A stretch of DNA of 64,000 nt from Pontederia crassipes. Its lineage: Eukaryota > Streptophyta > Magnoliopsida > Commelinales > Pontederiaceae. The DNA is taken from NCBI GenBank assembly GCA_030549335.1, contig CM060188.1, positions 18,727,501-18,791,500 of the forward strand, in the 5' to 3' direction. How positions within the stretch are numbered: position 1 is the stretch's first letter; each line of letters opens with the position of its first letter. Below, one piece after another: positions 48,826 through 60,300 of this stretch. The notes beneath the pieces are model-generated. The model ran no database searches, was not told the DNA's origin, and was given only the letters and a program-made list of their open reading frames with translations. A program made the position numbers and the translations under genes.

Positions 48826-50617
48826 ATCTATCTCATTATGTTTTTATGAAATTTATTATATTTAAGATGCAAGTTTTTAAATTTTATTCACAAATAATAT
48901 TTGAAATATAATGTTAAAATATAGTTCAAAAGATAATGTGTTGAGCGCAATAAGTTAAAATTATGAAAACAAAAAATATAAAAAAAGAGAAAGAGGCAAA
49001 ATAAATTAGAAATACATTCTGACACATTCGTTTTATTTGGGGCATGGAAAGTTGGAAAGAAATTAAGAAATGAAACAGAAGAGTAGAATCCAGCAAATGA
49101 AAATGTGGGGCAAAATGTAAGAAAATATTTCGGAGGGGCAGAGGTAAATTCCTTTGGGAAGGAAAAAGAAAAAAAAAAAGAACAAGAGAAAAAAATAATA
49201 AAAAAAGTGAATGGATAACTATATTCTTCATTATATATTTTTAGTGTCATTTAAGAAGGCAAATAATTAATTTAACATAATTAATTATTTTTTCTTTCTC
49301 ACCTTCCATTTTGGATTGAAAAAAAAGGAAAAAAAAAAGATTTCCTTCCATTTCCTTTTATTTCCTCAAGAGAGCTATCCAACATTTTCTCCTTCCTTAT
49401 CCTCTTTTAATATCCTCTTCCTTCAATTCAAAGAGGGGCTAAGAACCTAAGACCACCCTTAAATTAATTAGGCATAAATATAAAAATTAAACTATAAGCA
49501 TTCTATTTTTTTTCCAAGAAAATGAGCATATGGTAAGGGTTAATTTGGACGGTCTGGTGTGAGGAGCACTTGGTTGCTATATAAGATAGCTGTCACGAGG
49601 CAATCAAACCCCAAAATTAATTTACATATATGTGGCATGCGACCAAACCCCAGGCAAGGCAGGCAAAAGGTACCGGCCACCCTTGTTTTTAATTATGGAG
49701 GAGGTAGAAGTGATAAAATAATGACAAAACTATGAACTACGATAAGTTAGTTCAAGAGTAAAAATGTTATTGTAGGCTGCGTTCGGTAGTAAAATTTGAA
49801 TAAGAATTTGTTCAAGTTCTATCAAATGCTCATCCAAAATAACAAATTCAGTCAAGGTTGTGAGTTCTACAAAATTAATTTCACGAAACGCAAGAACTTA
49901 AATTCTACGCCAGCTGAACGAACCTTGAATCCCATCCTCATTTCACATAGTCCAAGGTCCAAGTTTTCCTTCATCAAAATTATTGTCCAAACACATTTCT
50001 AAAACTAATTGAAATTTTGATTCCATCATCCAAACAGATCCTGCACTTTGATTACTATAGTGATAATAAAGACTCCCTCGACTACCTGCACAATAACTTC
50101 TAAAAAAAAAGAAAGAAAATAAAATAAAAATAAAACTATTCGCACATGAGCAGAAAAAAACGTCCTATTGATACAGAAGAAAATAAAATATCAACATGTG
50201 TTTCAAATGAAACAAGGAAAAATGTTATCATAATTTTTTGAATAATAGACTTATGTTTACTTTTTTTAAAAATATTGTTTTAGTTCTCCAAATGCATTCC
50301 AAACATGCGTTCACAAAAAGGTGCTACCCAATTTCAGAATTCAATTTTTCTTTAGTTTCGATTAGTCAACATTAAAATACACATAAACGATTTTCTAAAA
50401 TAAATCATTTCAAATATAATGTAGGAAAAAAATTGCATTCATGAATTTACAACTTTAATAAAAAAAACAACTAATCAATTCTAAAATGAAACTAATCTTG
50501 AAAAACTTTTAAAGCAACTGCTAATATTATCATCACTATCTATTATTCTTATTTTTCTGCATTCTTTGCTAATCCACATGTATGAGAGGTAGAGCAAATA
50601 TAAATAAGCTGATTTAA
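48826..50617. other. AT-rich intergenic DNA, no recognised gene
   Basis: Long pyrimidine- and purine-rich stretches (48960-49440). The end-like motif caattcaaagaggggctaa occurs near 49424. No gene or complete element is supported. Confidence 0.4.
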
Positions 50618-50650
<33 letters not shown>

Positions 50651-51632
50651 TCTCCCCATTCGCGTCCATCGGATGATGCACTTTTTTTCCCGGTTCAAGA
50701 GTAAATAATTATTTTTTTGTCCGATTTTTTCTCGTTGAAATGAGTTCGGTTTTTTTTTGCCCTCGTCGTCTACTTCGCACCCGCCGACGACCGTTGTCGT
50801 TCCCTGCCACGAGACCCTCGTCTTCTCGGTGAAGATAGGGTGAAGAAGGTCACCGTCGCCCCGCCGGCTACCGTCATCGTTCTCGGCTCGCGAGGTCACC
50901 GTCGCCATCAGACGGGGCGAAGAATGCAGGATCGGAGGCAAAGAGGTTGCCTCGCCGCACGATCTTCGTCGCTGTCGCTCGCGAGGTCGTCGGCTGCGAG
51001 ATCGTCGCTCGTGAGTTCGTCGTCGCCGTCGGATGGGCAGAAGAAGGCCGGATCGGAGGCGAAGAGGTCGCCTCGCCGCACGATCTTCATCGCCGTCACG
51101 AGATTGCCGCCGCTTTCGAGGTCGCCGCATGCGAGATCGTCGCTCGTGAGTTCGCCGTCGCTGTCGGACCGGGCGAAGAAGGTCCGATCTGGGGCGAAGA
51201 GGTCTCCTCGCCGTACGATCTTCGTTGCCGTCGCGAGATCACCGCCGCCTGTGAGGTCGCCGTCCCCGCTGCTGCCACCGATGCCGCCGCCGCTGCCACC
51301 GATGCCGCCATCGCCACCGCTGCTGCTGCCACCGATGCCGCCGCCGCCGCCGCTGCACCGATGCCGCCGCCTCTGCCACCGCGTTGCTCGCTGCCGATGC
51401 TGTCACCGTTGTCGCCGTCTGCCCGTTGCTGCTTGCTGCCGCCGCCTGCCCACTGCTATTGCCGACGTCGCCACCGTCGCTCCTCCTTTTCGATTTTTTT
51501 TCAAGCCGAACCGTTTCTTTTTTCAGTCAAACCGGCCCTCTGAACCAAAAAAAGGCGTCCGTCGGATCTCCATCCGATGGGCGCGGATGGGGGGAGGGGT
51601 CCTCCCCCCTCACAAGGGGGAGGACCCCCATT
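50618..51632. mobile_element. GC-rich inverted-repeat element beginning with a G29 run
   Basis: The left end (taatg, G-run, ctccccattcgcgtccatcg) recurs inverted at the right end (catccgatgggcgcggatgg, then aggacccccatta). Further inward, ttttttcccggttcaag and gagttcggtttttttt have inverted counterparts near 51480-51560. The core is low-complexity GC sequence with repeated gatcgtcgctcgtgagttcg and gccgccgctgccacc blocks; its ORFs (up to 264 codons, both strands) are by-products of this composition. The cccccatta end and cgtcggat block are shared with the long-arm element at 40821-42780, suggesting one family. Confidence 0.6.
50619..50647 (+). repeat. 29-base G homopolymer
   Basis: An uninterrupted run of 29 G, followed by CCC. 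It lies at the left terminus of the GC-rich inverted-repeat element. The length may be unreliable in the assembly. Confidence 0.95.
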
Positions 51633-51639
51633 AAACCCT

Positions 51640-53504
51640 AAATAAGAATATCAATTGAACATTTTTTTGTAGTCTTTGGTTTTTTAAAAAAATTGATATT
51701 GATGGTTTAATTCATGAGACAACTAATGATTATGTACATGATCCACAAGTTGTAGATTGATTCAATTATCGTACCTAATTAATTCGATAAGATTGTCTCA
51801 TATCGCGTGTCTAACAGTGAAAATCTCTTAATAGAAATTTTTTATATTCACAAGATTCGATTTCGAAACTTTTGTTTAAACGAGAATGAGCTGTTTACTA
51901 CTCCATCGGTTGGTGGTATCAATTGAACATTTTAAACAAATATAAATAATAAACTACGCGTGATTTTCAATTATCATGTTATCTATATTAATTTATTTAT
52001 AATTAATCATTATCAAGTAACGATAATTATATGTTATTATTCCAAATTTCTATATTAGTTATAAAATGATGTCAACATCGTTAACATTAATTATCAAATT
52101 AGCAGCAATGCGAAAGTTATTGTGTTTAACTCCTTCGATCTTATCAAATAATAATGAGAACTCTATGATTTTTAAGAAAATATCATTTAAATTATGCAAT
52201 AATGACCCGGTGGGCACAAACACCATTACATTTTATTGGATTAGAATCTTTCCTTTTTTTGGGGGGATACTTGAGCTTTATTGCACAAGAGGATATGGCT
52301 GTTGTACAATCAGATAATCATAATTTTATTACAAGTTGGCTAACCATCCCCACTTATGTCACATATAGCATTCCATCAACAACAATTAATCATTCAGTCC
52401 CATATATAAACACTAAGACAAACAACAACATCAATTAATCACAATAGCAAACAAATAGCAAAGCCATTTAAATAGTTAACTAACAAGTGTAAAAATAACA
52501 ATTGAAATATACAAAGATATTAACAACTGAAGTTAATGTTGCTTGGGTACACATATGTCGTATTGTGTGTGAATCGTATTATTTGAACATAAATCATGTT
52601 GCATAGTAATAGGTACAAAAATACGATGAACCATGTATTGATTAACCACAAACTCTCTTTTAAAGTCGTGACTCCCTTGATTGTGGGTCGTGACATCGTT
52701 GTGGTTTTTAGCGTCCTCACTTTTGAAGTCGATCAATATCGCGCCTTGTGTCTCAAAGAGGGAGAGATAGAGTGCAAAATAATTTGTGCGGAAAAGATGC
52801 TCGATATAGGATATACTTATAGGTTGTAATTTTGATTAATCATTACTTAATTTTTTTAATTTAATTATAATATAAAATCTTTTAAAAAATTTATAACCTA
52901 AATTATAACTACAAGTATTTTTATCTCTCTTCATTTAAAAATTCTTATATTATATCTTCTAATTCTGCAATTTAAATATAATAAATAATATCATATATTT
53001 TTAAAACCTCGGGATCATAGAACTGATGAATTTGATTTTCATAAAGAAAAAAAAAACAAGTTAAAATGTGTAAGATAAATAATTAACCATCAAAGAGGTT
53101 ATGCGATTTTTTTCGAAAAAAGAACATTTTTTTATTATAAAGGTGGATAAAGTCAGTCAGCCCCTGAAAAATATTTTGGATTAGAGATGGCACCTCGACT
53201 CCTTTGGGGCGGAGGATACAAACCCAAAAATTTTTAAGAGGGACACAAAATAATACTATAAATACAAACTTAATTAATTAATTAATATTAAAACATTTAG
53301 TATAAAATGTAAAAAAGTATTTAGTTAATAAAAGTTAGCTTAATTAAGAGGGTAAAAAATATATTTAAATTTTGGCTAAACTTGTTGTTTTTCTTTAATT
53401 TAGGAGGGCAACTACTTATATATATTTTTGATTATATATATATGTATATATGTATATATAAAAAGGGGTAATAGGTCCACCTCCTCCTCAATTGTACATG
53501 GGTC
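51640..53504. other. AT-rich intergenic DNA, no recognised feature
   Basis: No gene or element was recognised. Overlapping short ORFs at 52520-52829 have no known motif. Confidence 0.45.
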
Positions 53505-54110
53505 ATTGTTGAGACAAGGGTAGTCAAGATCGGAATCATATGTAAGATCAGAAGGAGTCCGTAAGATCGAAGATCGTAAGATCGGATCGAAGATAGTAAG
53601 ATCCTACCTATATAAAATAATAGCTTAATATATAAAATTATGTGAAATAATATTTTTTAAAATAAATTTGTAATATTTTAAATTATAAATAATGTTATCT
53701 TGAGTACTATCTTATTAAGATATGTTACAAATGCATATATATACTATTTATATAATAATAATTTAATATAGATTGACAAAAAATATCAATAATATGATGA
53801 ATATGAAATAAAATTATATAATTACTTTTAATATACATTTATAATAGATTTTTTTGTGCAAAAATATTTTTAAAATTTTAATTATAACCAATAGCCTTTT
53901 TCTTAATTTTATTTTTTTTAAAAAATCATGTTGCACTTGGTGAAAATTTAAAAAAACAAAAAATTAGAAAAAATTGGATTAACAGGATCAGTAGGATCTT
54001 ACGATCTTGCTATTACAATCTCAAAGTTGAGATCGAGATCGCAGATTCTAAATAGAATCGTAAGATTGTACGATCAAGATCGCGATTTTCATAACCATGG
54101 TTGAGAGGAT
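53505..54110. mobile_element. Imperfect inverted-repeat element rich in gtaagatcg motifs
   Basis: The left part has repeated gtaagatcg blocks ending in agatagtaagatcctacc (53591-53608). The right part carries the inverted form, gtaggatcttacgatcttgc (~53991), followed by more cgtaagatt and cgatc blocks up to about 54090. The middle is AT-rich. This resembles MITEs seen widely in plants; exact ends are not fixed. Confidence 0.5.
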
Positions 54111-54285
54111 AGATTCCGATTCCCTCTCCCTCCATTCGGACTACCAGTTCTCTGGGGCAAATCATTTCCCTCACTTCGACTCTTGGATGTTATTTTTTTT
54201 GCTTAACCTCAATGTTTGATATTTTTTGTATAAAATAAGTAAATTTAAAAAAATGAAAATGTTATATATTATTCAATTATAATTA

Positions 54286-54720
54286 GAGTTTTTTCTGACC
54301 TTTTATGAACTATGAACTTTTTTCACGTCTACCAATGACTTTCAAATATTCAACTGATCTTTTATAAACTATGTTATTTTTTTCACTTAGGTCCATTTTG
54401 ACTTTTCTATTATTTTTCATTTTATTAAATTATGAAATGACCAAAATATCATCGCAAAGTTTAAATAAGTGAGCTTAAAATTAAAAAAAGTTCCCCGACA
54501 CAATCTACGCACATGAGGACATCGCTAAGCAACACTAATATGAACTTCACGAAGGTATTTTGATCATTTTATAATTAAAAAATGATGAGAAAATTAACTG
54601 ACATTGATGAATGAACTTAAGTGAAAAAGTGACATAGTTCAGGAGAAGTCCGTGAAATATTTAAAAGTTTTGGCAGAGAAAAAAGATTCATAGTTCAAAA
54701 AAAATTATAAGAAAAAACTC
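54286..54720. mobile_element. 435 bp MITE with long inverted repeats and TTA target duplication
   Basis: The ends are GAGTTTTTTCT and AGAAAAAACTC (one base shifted in the right copy), flanked on both sides by tta (54283-54285 and 54721-54723). The inverted arms extend about 190 bp each: gaactatgaa(c)ttttttc, gaactatgt.a.tttttcactta and aaatgatcaaaatac blocks occur at both ends in opposite orientation. The 3 bp TTA duplication is typical of PIF/Harbinger (Tourist) MITEs. It is non-coding. Confidence 0.8.
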
Positions 54721-54723
54721 TTA

Positions 54724-56154
54724 ATAACAATATAATGTTTTATCATAAAACATTAAAAAAACACGTGCCATAACCTTTAAAAAAATAAAAATATTACACT
54801 ATTCTTAATTTGATTTGAATTTTAAGATCGAAGTGTCATGGGGTCATCGTGTATTCCCATCCCGATCGTCAAAACAACACTTGAAGCTTTGTTTGGTTAT
54901 TTATTTAAGAAGAATGGTAGGACGACACAGTAAGAAGTGATAAAGTTGACTGTGGTGATGTTTAATTAAACTATATTTGGATATAAATTAATGTGATGAC
55001 ATGGATTTAATTCATCCACTATTTATTTGGATATGAACTATAATATATGAATTAGGAAAGGTTAAACTTGATAATTATATTTATTATTCTTAAAATTTCT
55101 TTTTAATTTGATTGAGAAGAAATAAGAGTAAATTAGCGTTAATTATTTTTAACTCCTCTAAAATAATCAATTTGAAAAGTTTAATTTTAAGTCAGAACTT
55201 AGGGACAATCAACTTTCTTAGTTAACTCAATAAATATTATATTTAAAAGGTAGAATTTTTAAATCCATCCCATCCTAAACAAATTTAGTCCATCCTTTTT
55301 AAATCTTTCGACCAAACTCACTTTAAATTTATTTTTTGAGGTAATTAACATTGATAAATTCTCAAAATAAGAACGGAGAGAAAAGCATGCATAGAAACCG
55401 TGAGCGCGTGCAAGAAAAACGGGCAAGAGAAGGGCAGAGGTGCAGCCCTCGTTTTCCTTCGTTGTCCGGAACCGAGGATAATGTAACAAAAAGCGAAAAA
55501 ACACAGCGGGGCTCACATGCAACCAAAATAAACCGCACATTTAACGTGTCTCCAACTCCTTTTTATACCAAACAATATCAACATATTATTACTGCAAATA
55601 AATGTTTGTAATCAGGATTCATCTATTTTTTAAATATAAAGTGTAATAGATTTTTTTATAATTAAATCACTGTCTACGATTGAATTTTAATTAATCTTTT
55701 TATATTTTATAATACAAAGATGTGTATTATACTCCTACACTACGACCTTATGTGCTGTCTCCTCCAATAATATAATAGCAATTTAAGTAGTAAGATTATT
55801 ACGCTTTTATTGCTGATGATTAATCATTATTAAATTACAATAATTATGACTGCCTTTTTTGACACGAACCCACCAACCGCATCGGACTTTTCTCGTTTAG
55901 ACTCACCAAAAACTCGCAACTTTACAATCAACGCCTCTGATTCGAATCAGATCAGCGTCCCCGTGAATCCTATCCGTCCGTTGGATTAATATCTAATTCT
56001 CCTTCCTCATTCCCTCGTGTCGGATTTGATTGGTACAAAATATCGTCGAAAAAGGAAAAAATAAAAAAAATAAAAAAATCTCTCTTGCTCCTGTCGACCA
56101 AAGCCGCCTTTAGAAGTAGATAGAGAGATAAATAAATAGAGCAAACTCAAAGAC
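54724..56154. other. Intergenic DNA and promoter region of the plastid ATP/ADP transporter gene
   Basis: Mostly AT-rich, with an unrecognised ORF at 55351-55611. From about 55900 the sequence becomes richer in GC and leads into the NTT gene's leader. No specific promoter motif is claimed. Confidence 0.35.
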
Positions 56155-56169
56155 ATGGTCGCGGCTTGA
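56155..56169 (+). promoter_or_regulatory. Four-codon upstream ORF before NTT
   Basis: ATG GTC GCG GCT TGA lies about 120 bp before the NTT start. If this stretch is transcribed, it is a minimal upstream ORF that could reduce translation. Whether it is in the mRNA is unknown. Confidence 0.35.
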
Positions 56170-56287
56170 GACCTCCTCGCCTCCCTCCATATCTCCAGCC
56201 TCCTCCCTCTCGGCGCTCTTTGTGCGGTGCTGCTGTTCGCCGCCGCCACCGGCGCCGCCGCTGCCTTATTCCGTCGGAGGAAGAGGT

Positions 56288-59200
56288 ATGGAGGGGGCTG
56301 CTTGCATCGGCGCCAAAGGGCTTCTCTCCCTTCCTTCCATCCCCAAACCCACTCCTTTCCGCCCCTCACTGCTCACGTTGAGAAGCCGCCTCCTTCACGC
56401 GCATAACAACAAGCACGTCCGTGGCATTACTTCCGCTGCACCCCGCAGCGCCCTAAGCACCTCCTCCGATGGAGGCCTTCGTCCCTTCTTCTCCGCTAAT
56501 GACGCCAAGCGGCCTCTCCTCCTTCCGGGAACGAGGCCCAGCCTGCTGCAACGCAGAGCCGCCGCCGCCGCTGGGGACGTTCCCGCCGATGGAGACGTCG
56601 GCTTGGACGGAGGAGCTACCGAGGCGAAGAAGTTCCTGGGGGTGGATCTCTTGACGCTGAAGAAGATCGTGCCGCTCGGCTTAATGTTCTTCTGCATCCT
56701 GTTCAACTACACCATCCTCAGGGATACCAAAGACGTTCTGGTGGTGACGGCCAAGGGGAGCAGTGCAGAGATCATCCCCTTTCTGAAGACATGGGTCAAC
56801 CTGCCCATGGCCATAGGCTTCATGCTGCTGTACACTAAGCTCTCCAACGTGCTGTCCAAAGAGGCTCTTTTCTACACCGTCATATTCCCCTTCATCGCAT
56901 TCTTTGGAGCATTCGCTTTCCTGCTGTACCCTCTCAGGGACGCCATCCACCCGACGGCCTTAGCCGACAGGCTTCTCGCGGCGCTCGGCCCGAGCTTCCT
57001 TGGCCCGGTCGCTATCCTCAGGATCTGGAGCTTTTGCTTGTTCTATGTCATGGCAGAGCTGTGGGGAAGCGTTGTAATCTCGGTACTCTTCTGGGGTTTC
57101 GCCAATCAGGTAACCTTCTATCGTGATTTGAATGAATGATGTCTTATTTATTTAGTTATAGTCGTCACTTGCTCCTGTGGTTTTTGTGGAATATTTGTTA
57201 AGTCGCTTTTAAATTGTTGGACGAAATGCTCATCTTAATTGATTCAGTTCTTTATCATTGCCAAGAGTTGACGTGATCTGATGCCATGCCCAGTTTATCG
57301 TCTGAGATAATCAGTATCGATGCAGTGTTATTTGCCCTGAATTATTTATCAGTATCTGCTCTCTGGATTCTTTTAATGGATTGGAAACTCTGAGAAGTGA
57401 GAAGTCCAGTCTCTTGACATTTTCTAGCAATCTTATAATCCTAGCATTATGCAGCATTTGAAACATAACAGTCATTTCATCTTCACTGCTATGGTAACTG
57501 GTAATTCAGTACTTGATACATGGAAACCATACGATCTGGAACCCAGTCTTATTCGTTAGGGTCTGTGTAGGGTGCGTCAGCATGTTATTCATACTCTTTG
57601 TTTATAATATTTTTTACTTCTGAAGGGTGAGTTAATTGTTCTTACTGAATCCGGAATTTTAGTTTTTATCTGTGCCTAACTATTCTTTCAACTTTTTCCA
57701 GATCACCACTGTAGAAGAAGCAAAGGAATTCTATCCATTGTTTGGTCTTGGAGCTAATATAGCTTTAATCTTCTCCGGACGTACTGTCAAGTACTTCTCT
57801 AACATGCGGAAGAACTTGGGTCCAGGTGTTGATGGTTGGGCAATATCCTTGAAAGGAATGATGAGCATTGTGGTTCTGCTGGGTCTTGTAATCACTGGAA
57901 TTTACTGGGGAGTGAATAAATTCGTTCTTAATGATCCTTCCATGCCAAAATCAGATAGGAAGAAGAAAAAGGTGACCCCAGTTTTCCCCTGCACGATCTT
58001 GTTTGCTCCTAATTGACATTAGCATCTGATATTGTGTACTGTGGTGCCTCCTCACAGGAAAAACCGAAGCTAGGAATGAAGGAGAGCTTGAAGGTCTTGG
58101 TTTCTTCTAGGTATGTGAGGGATCTTGCTACCTTAGTGGTAGCTTATGGAATTAGTATCAACTTAGTTGAGGTCACATGGAAGTCAAAGCTGAAGGCTCA
58201 GGTGACATTTTCTACTCCAGGCATACTTATCTAATTGGATGTCTATGCCCACCCTTTTATGTTAATACTTAAAAGACCATGTTACTCCGCACTCATGTTT
58301 GCTTTTGGCTTTGAACATTTTTCCAGTTCCCTAGTCCCAACGAGTACTCATCCTTTATGGGCGACTTCTCAACTGCAACGGGTATTGCAACCTTCACAAT
58401 GATGTTGCTTGGTCGCCTTATACTTAGGAAATTTGGATGGGGTGTTGCAGCCATGATCACACCAACTGTCTTGCTGCTAACTGGAGTCGGATTTTTCTCT
58501 CTATTATTATTTGGGGAACCTTTGACTCCATTGTTAGGTAGTTTCGGAATTACTCCTCTGCTTGCCGCTGTTTACGTTGGCGCATTGCAGAACATTTTTA
58601 GTAAGAGCGCAAAGTATAGCTTATTCGATCCCTGCAAGGAAATGGCTTATATCCCGTTGGATGATGACATGAAGGTTTGTATCCTCAGCAAACTCTAGCT
58701 TTCATCTTTATCCAAAACATATATGCATGAGTTAATTGTGTTAAATAAGATACATATGTACTACATATTTACTACCAAAAATGTCACAAATCATGATCAG
58801 GATCATATAGTTAAGTAGTCAAAACTTATATTTACTGGTGACTGGTTTTTTCTATTACTTTTGGAGATTAACTCTATAGTTAGAGACTGCTATATGTTAT
58901 AGGAATTATAACTTCTAACTCACTCACTGCATGGTCATAATTGTGTGTGTCTATACTTCAAGCAAATATACTAGTATATTAGAAGGCATGTGGCCATTAA
59001 CCATTAAGAAGCTCATCGAAGGACTGATTGGTTTAATGTCACTCACAGGAGTTACTTAACTTTGAGTCAATGTCACATTTTAATATTCTTGGTTGAATGT
59101 TTATACTTAATGAGTTGCATATTACCAATTACATGTGAAAAGATGATGGAGGCGTTGCCTTTCTGCACAGGCTGGCGTAATAACTTTTTCATTGTTTCGT

Positions 59201-59922
59201 ATTGCATGCAAACACATAATTGTCTTTATAAACTGCAGCAATTGTGCTTTTCTACAGACGGTCCTTCTATTATATGTCATATGCTTTCTCATTCCCAGTC
59301 ACTGTGCATCTGCTGATTGGTGGTGTTTTGATAATAACCCTGGAATTTTATTTTAAGGACTGTGCTAGGAAGATGACACTGAATGCTCATGTGATTTTTT
59401 TCCTAGTTCTTAGGTAGTATCCTGCTTTTACTTTTTCATGTAGTAATGCAAGGAGTAATTTCAAAATATTGTAGCAGTTCTGCTGTATTTGAGTAAAGTT
59501 TTATCAACTCTACTTCAAAGCACTTCTTTATCTTGGAAATTAACTCGTGCACAATATCAAATCTTCGTTTGACCATATAGGTTAAAGGTAAGGCGGCAAT
59601 TGATGTTGTCTGCAACCCGTTGGGAAAGTCTGGAGGTGCATTGATACAACAATTCATGATTTTGACATTCGGGTCCCTCGCCAACTCCACTCCCTATCTT
59701 GGAGGAATATTACTGGTGATTGTTCTTGCATGGTTAGGAGCTGCAAGGTCTTTGGACTCTCAGTTTTCTCCTTTAGCTAGGGAAGAACTTGAGAAGGAAA
59801 GGAGAGAAACACCAGAGAAGGTGGAAGAGGTGAAGGCATTGGGCCAATCAGGCGCTAATGGTTCAGCCACGACGACCGAGATACAAGAGCCTGCTCATGA
59901 GAAGCTAACCAGTGATAATTGA
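56288..59922 (+). CDS. NTT1: Plastid-envelope ATP/ADP transporter (NTT/AATP), five exons
   Basis: This antiporter of the plastid inner envelope brings cytosolic ATP into plastids in exchange for ADP, fuelling starch and fatty-acid synthesis. Exons 56288-57109, 57702-57971, 58058-58201, 58327-58674 and 59581-59922 join in phase 0 through GT-AG introns into 641 aa. Residues 1 to about 90 are Ser/Arg/Pro-rich and fit a transit peptide (start MEGAACIGAKGLLSLP). The body has about 11-12 membrane segments. Family blocks include LFNYTILRDTKDVLVV (138-153), EIIPFLKTWVNLPMAIGF, FYVMAELWGS (252-261), NLVEVTWKSKLKAQ (399-412), NIFSKSAKYSLFDPCKEMAY, and VCNPLGKSGGALIQQF in the last exon; the C-terminus is hydrophilic. 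Charged residues of the transport path (K148, K167, E257, E402) are present. An in-frame ATG at 56222 would lengthen the protein by 22 residues but looks unlike a transit peptide start. Confidence 0.95.
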
Positions 59923-60300
59923 ACAAACCGCTCCAATTGATGAAGCAGAATTGAGATGCAAGGTCTAAACTTTCAGAAGACAAAGTCACTATCCATAAGG
60001 CACAAGAAAGAGTCATTTCCTAGTTTCGCCTTCTTTTCCTTTTAATCGACATTCGGAGTCAGGGCATGTTCTCCAAAATACATAAAACTTTTACCCGAGC
60101 AGCAGATAAGTAGCCTGTAATATACAGTTTTGGCTGTTATCATTTGATTGTTAATTTGTCCCGTAAAGTGAGAGGTGCTTTTGAAATCTACAACTGCAAC
60201 TAGTCGTAGGTGGAATCTTTTTACTTAATTTGGATATGATTTTAAGAGAATGGAAGGCAGATTCCCGTCCTTTTCATTTTATTCATTCGTGTTTCAACAG
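59923..60300 (+). other. Probable 3' untranslated region of NTT
   Basis: This sequence follows the NTT stop and lacks coding signal. The 3' end probably lies within the T-rich stretch before about 60300. Confidence 0.4.

Noticed and set aside
50549-51634. ORFs of 193-264 codons, including poly-Pro from the G run
   Set aside because: All six frames stay open because of low-complexity GC repeats; there are no motifs, and the frames overlap on both strands.
52520-52829. Overlapping 66-77 codon ORFs on both strands
   Set aside because: They are short and unsupported by any motif, splice context or neighbouring exon.
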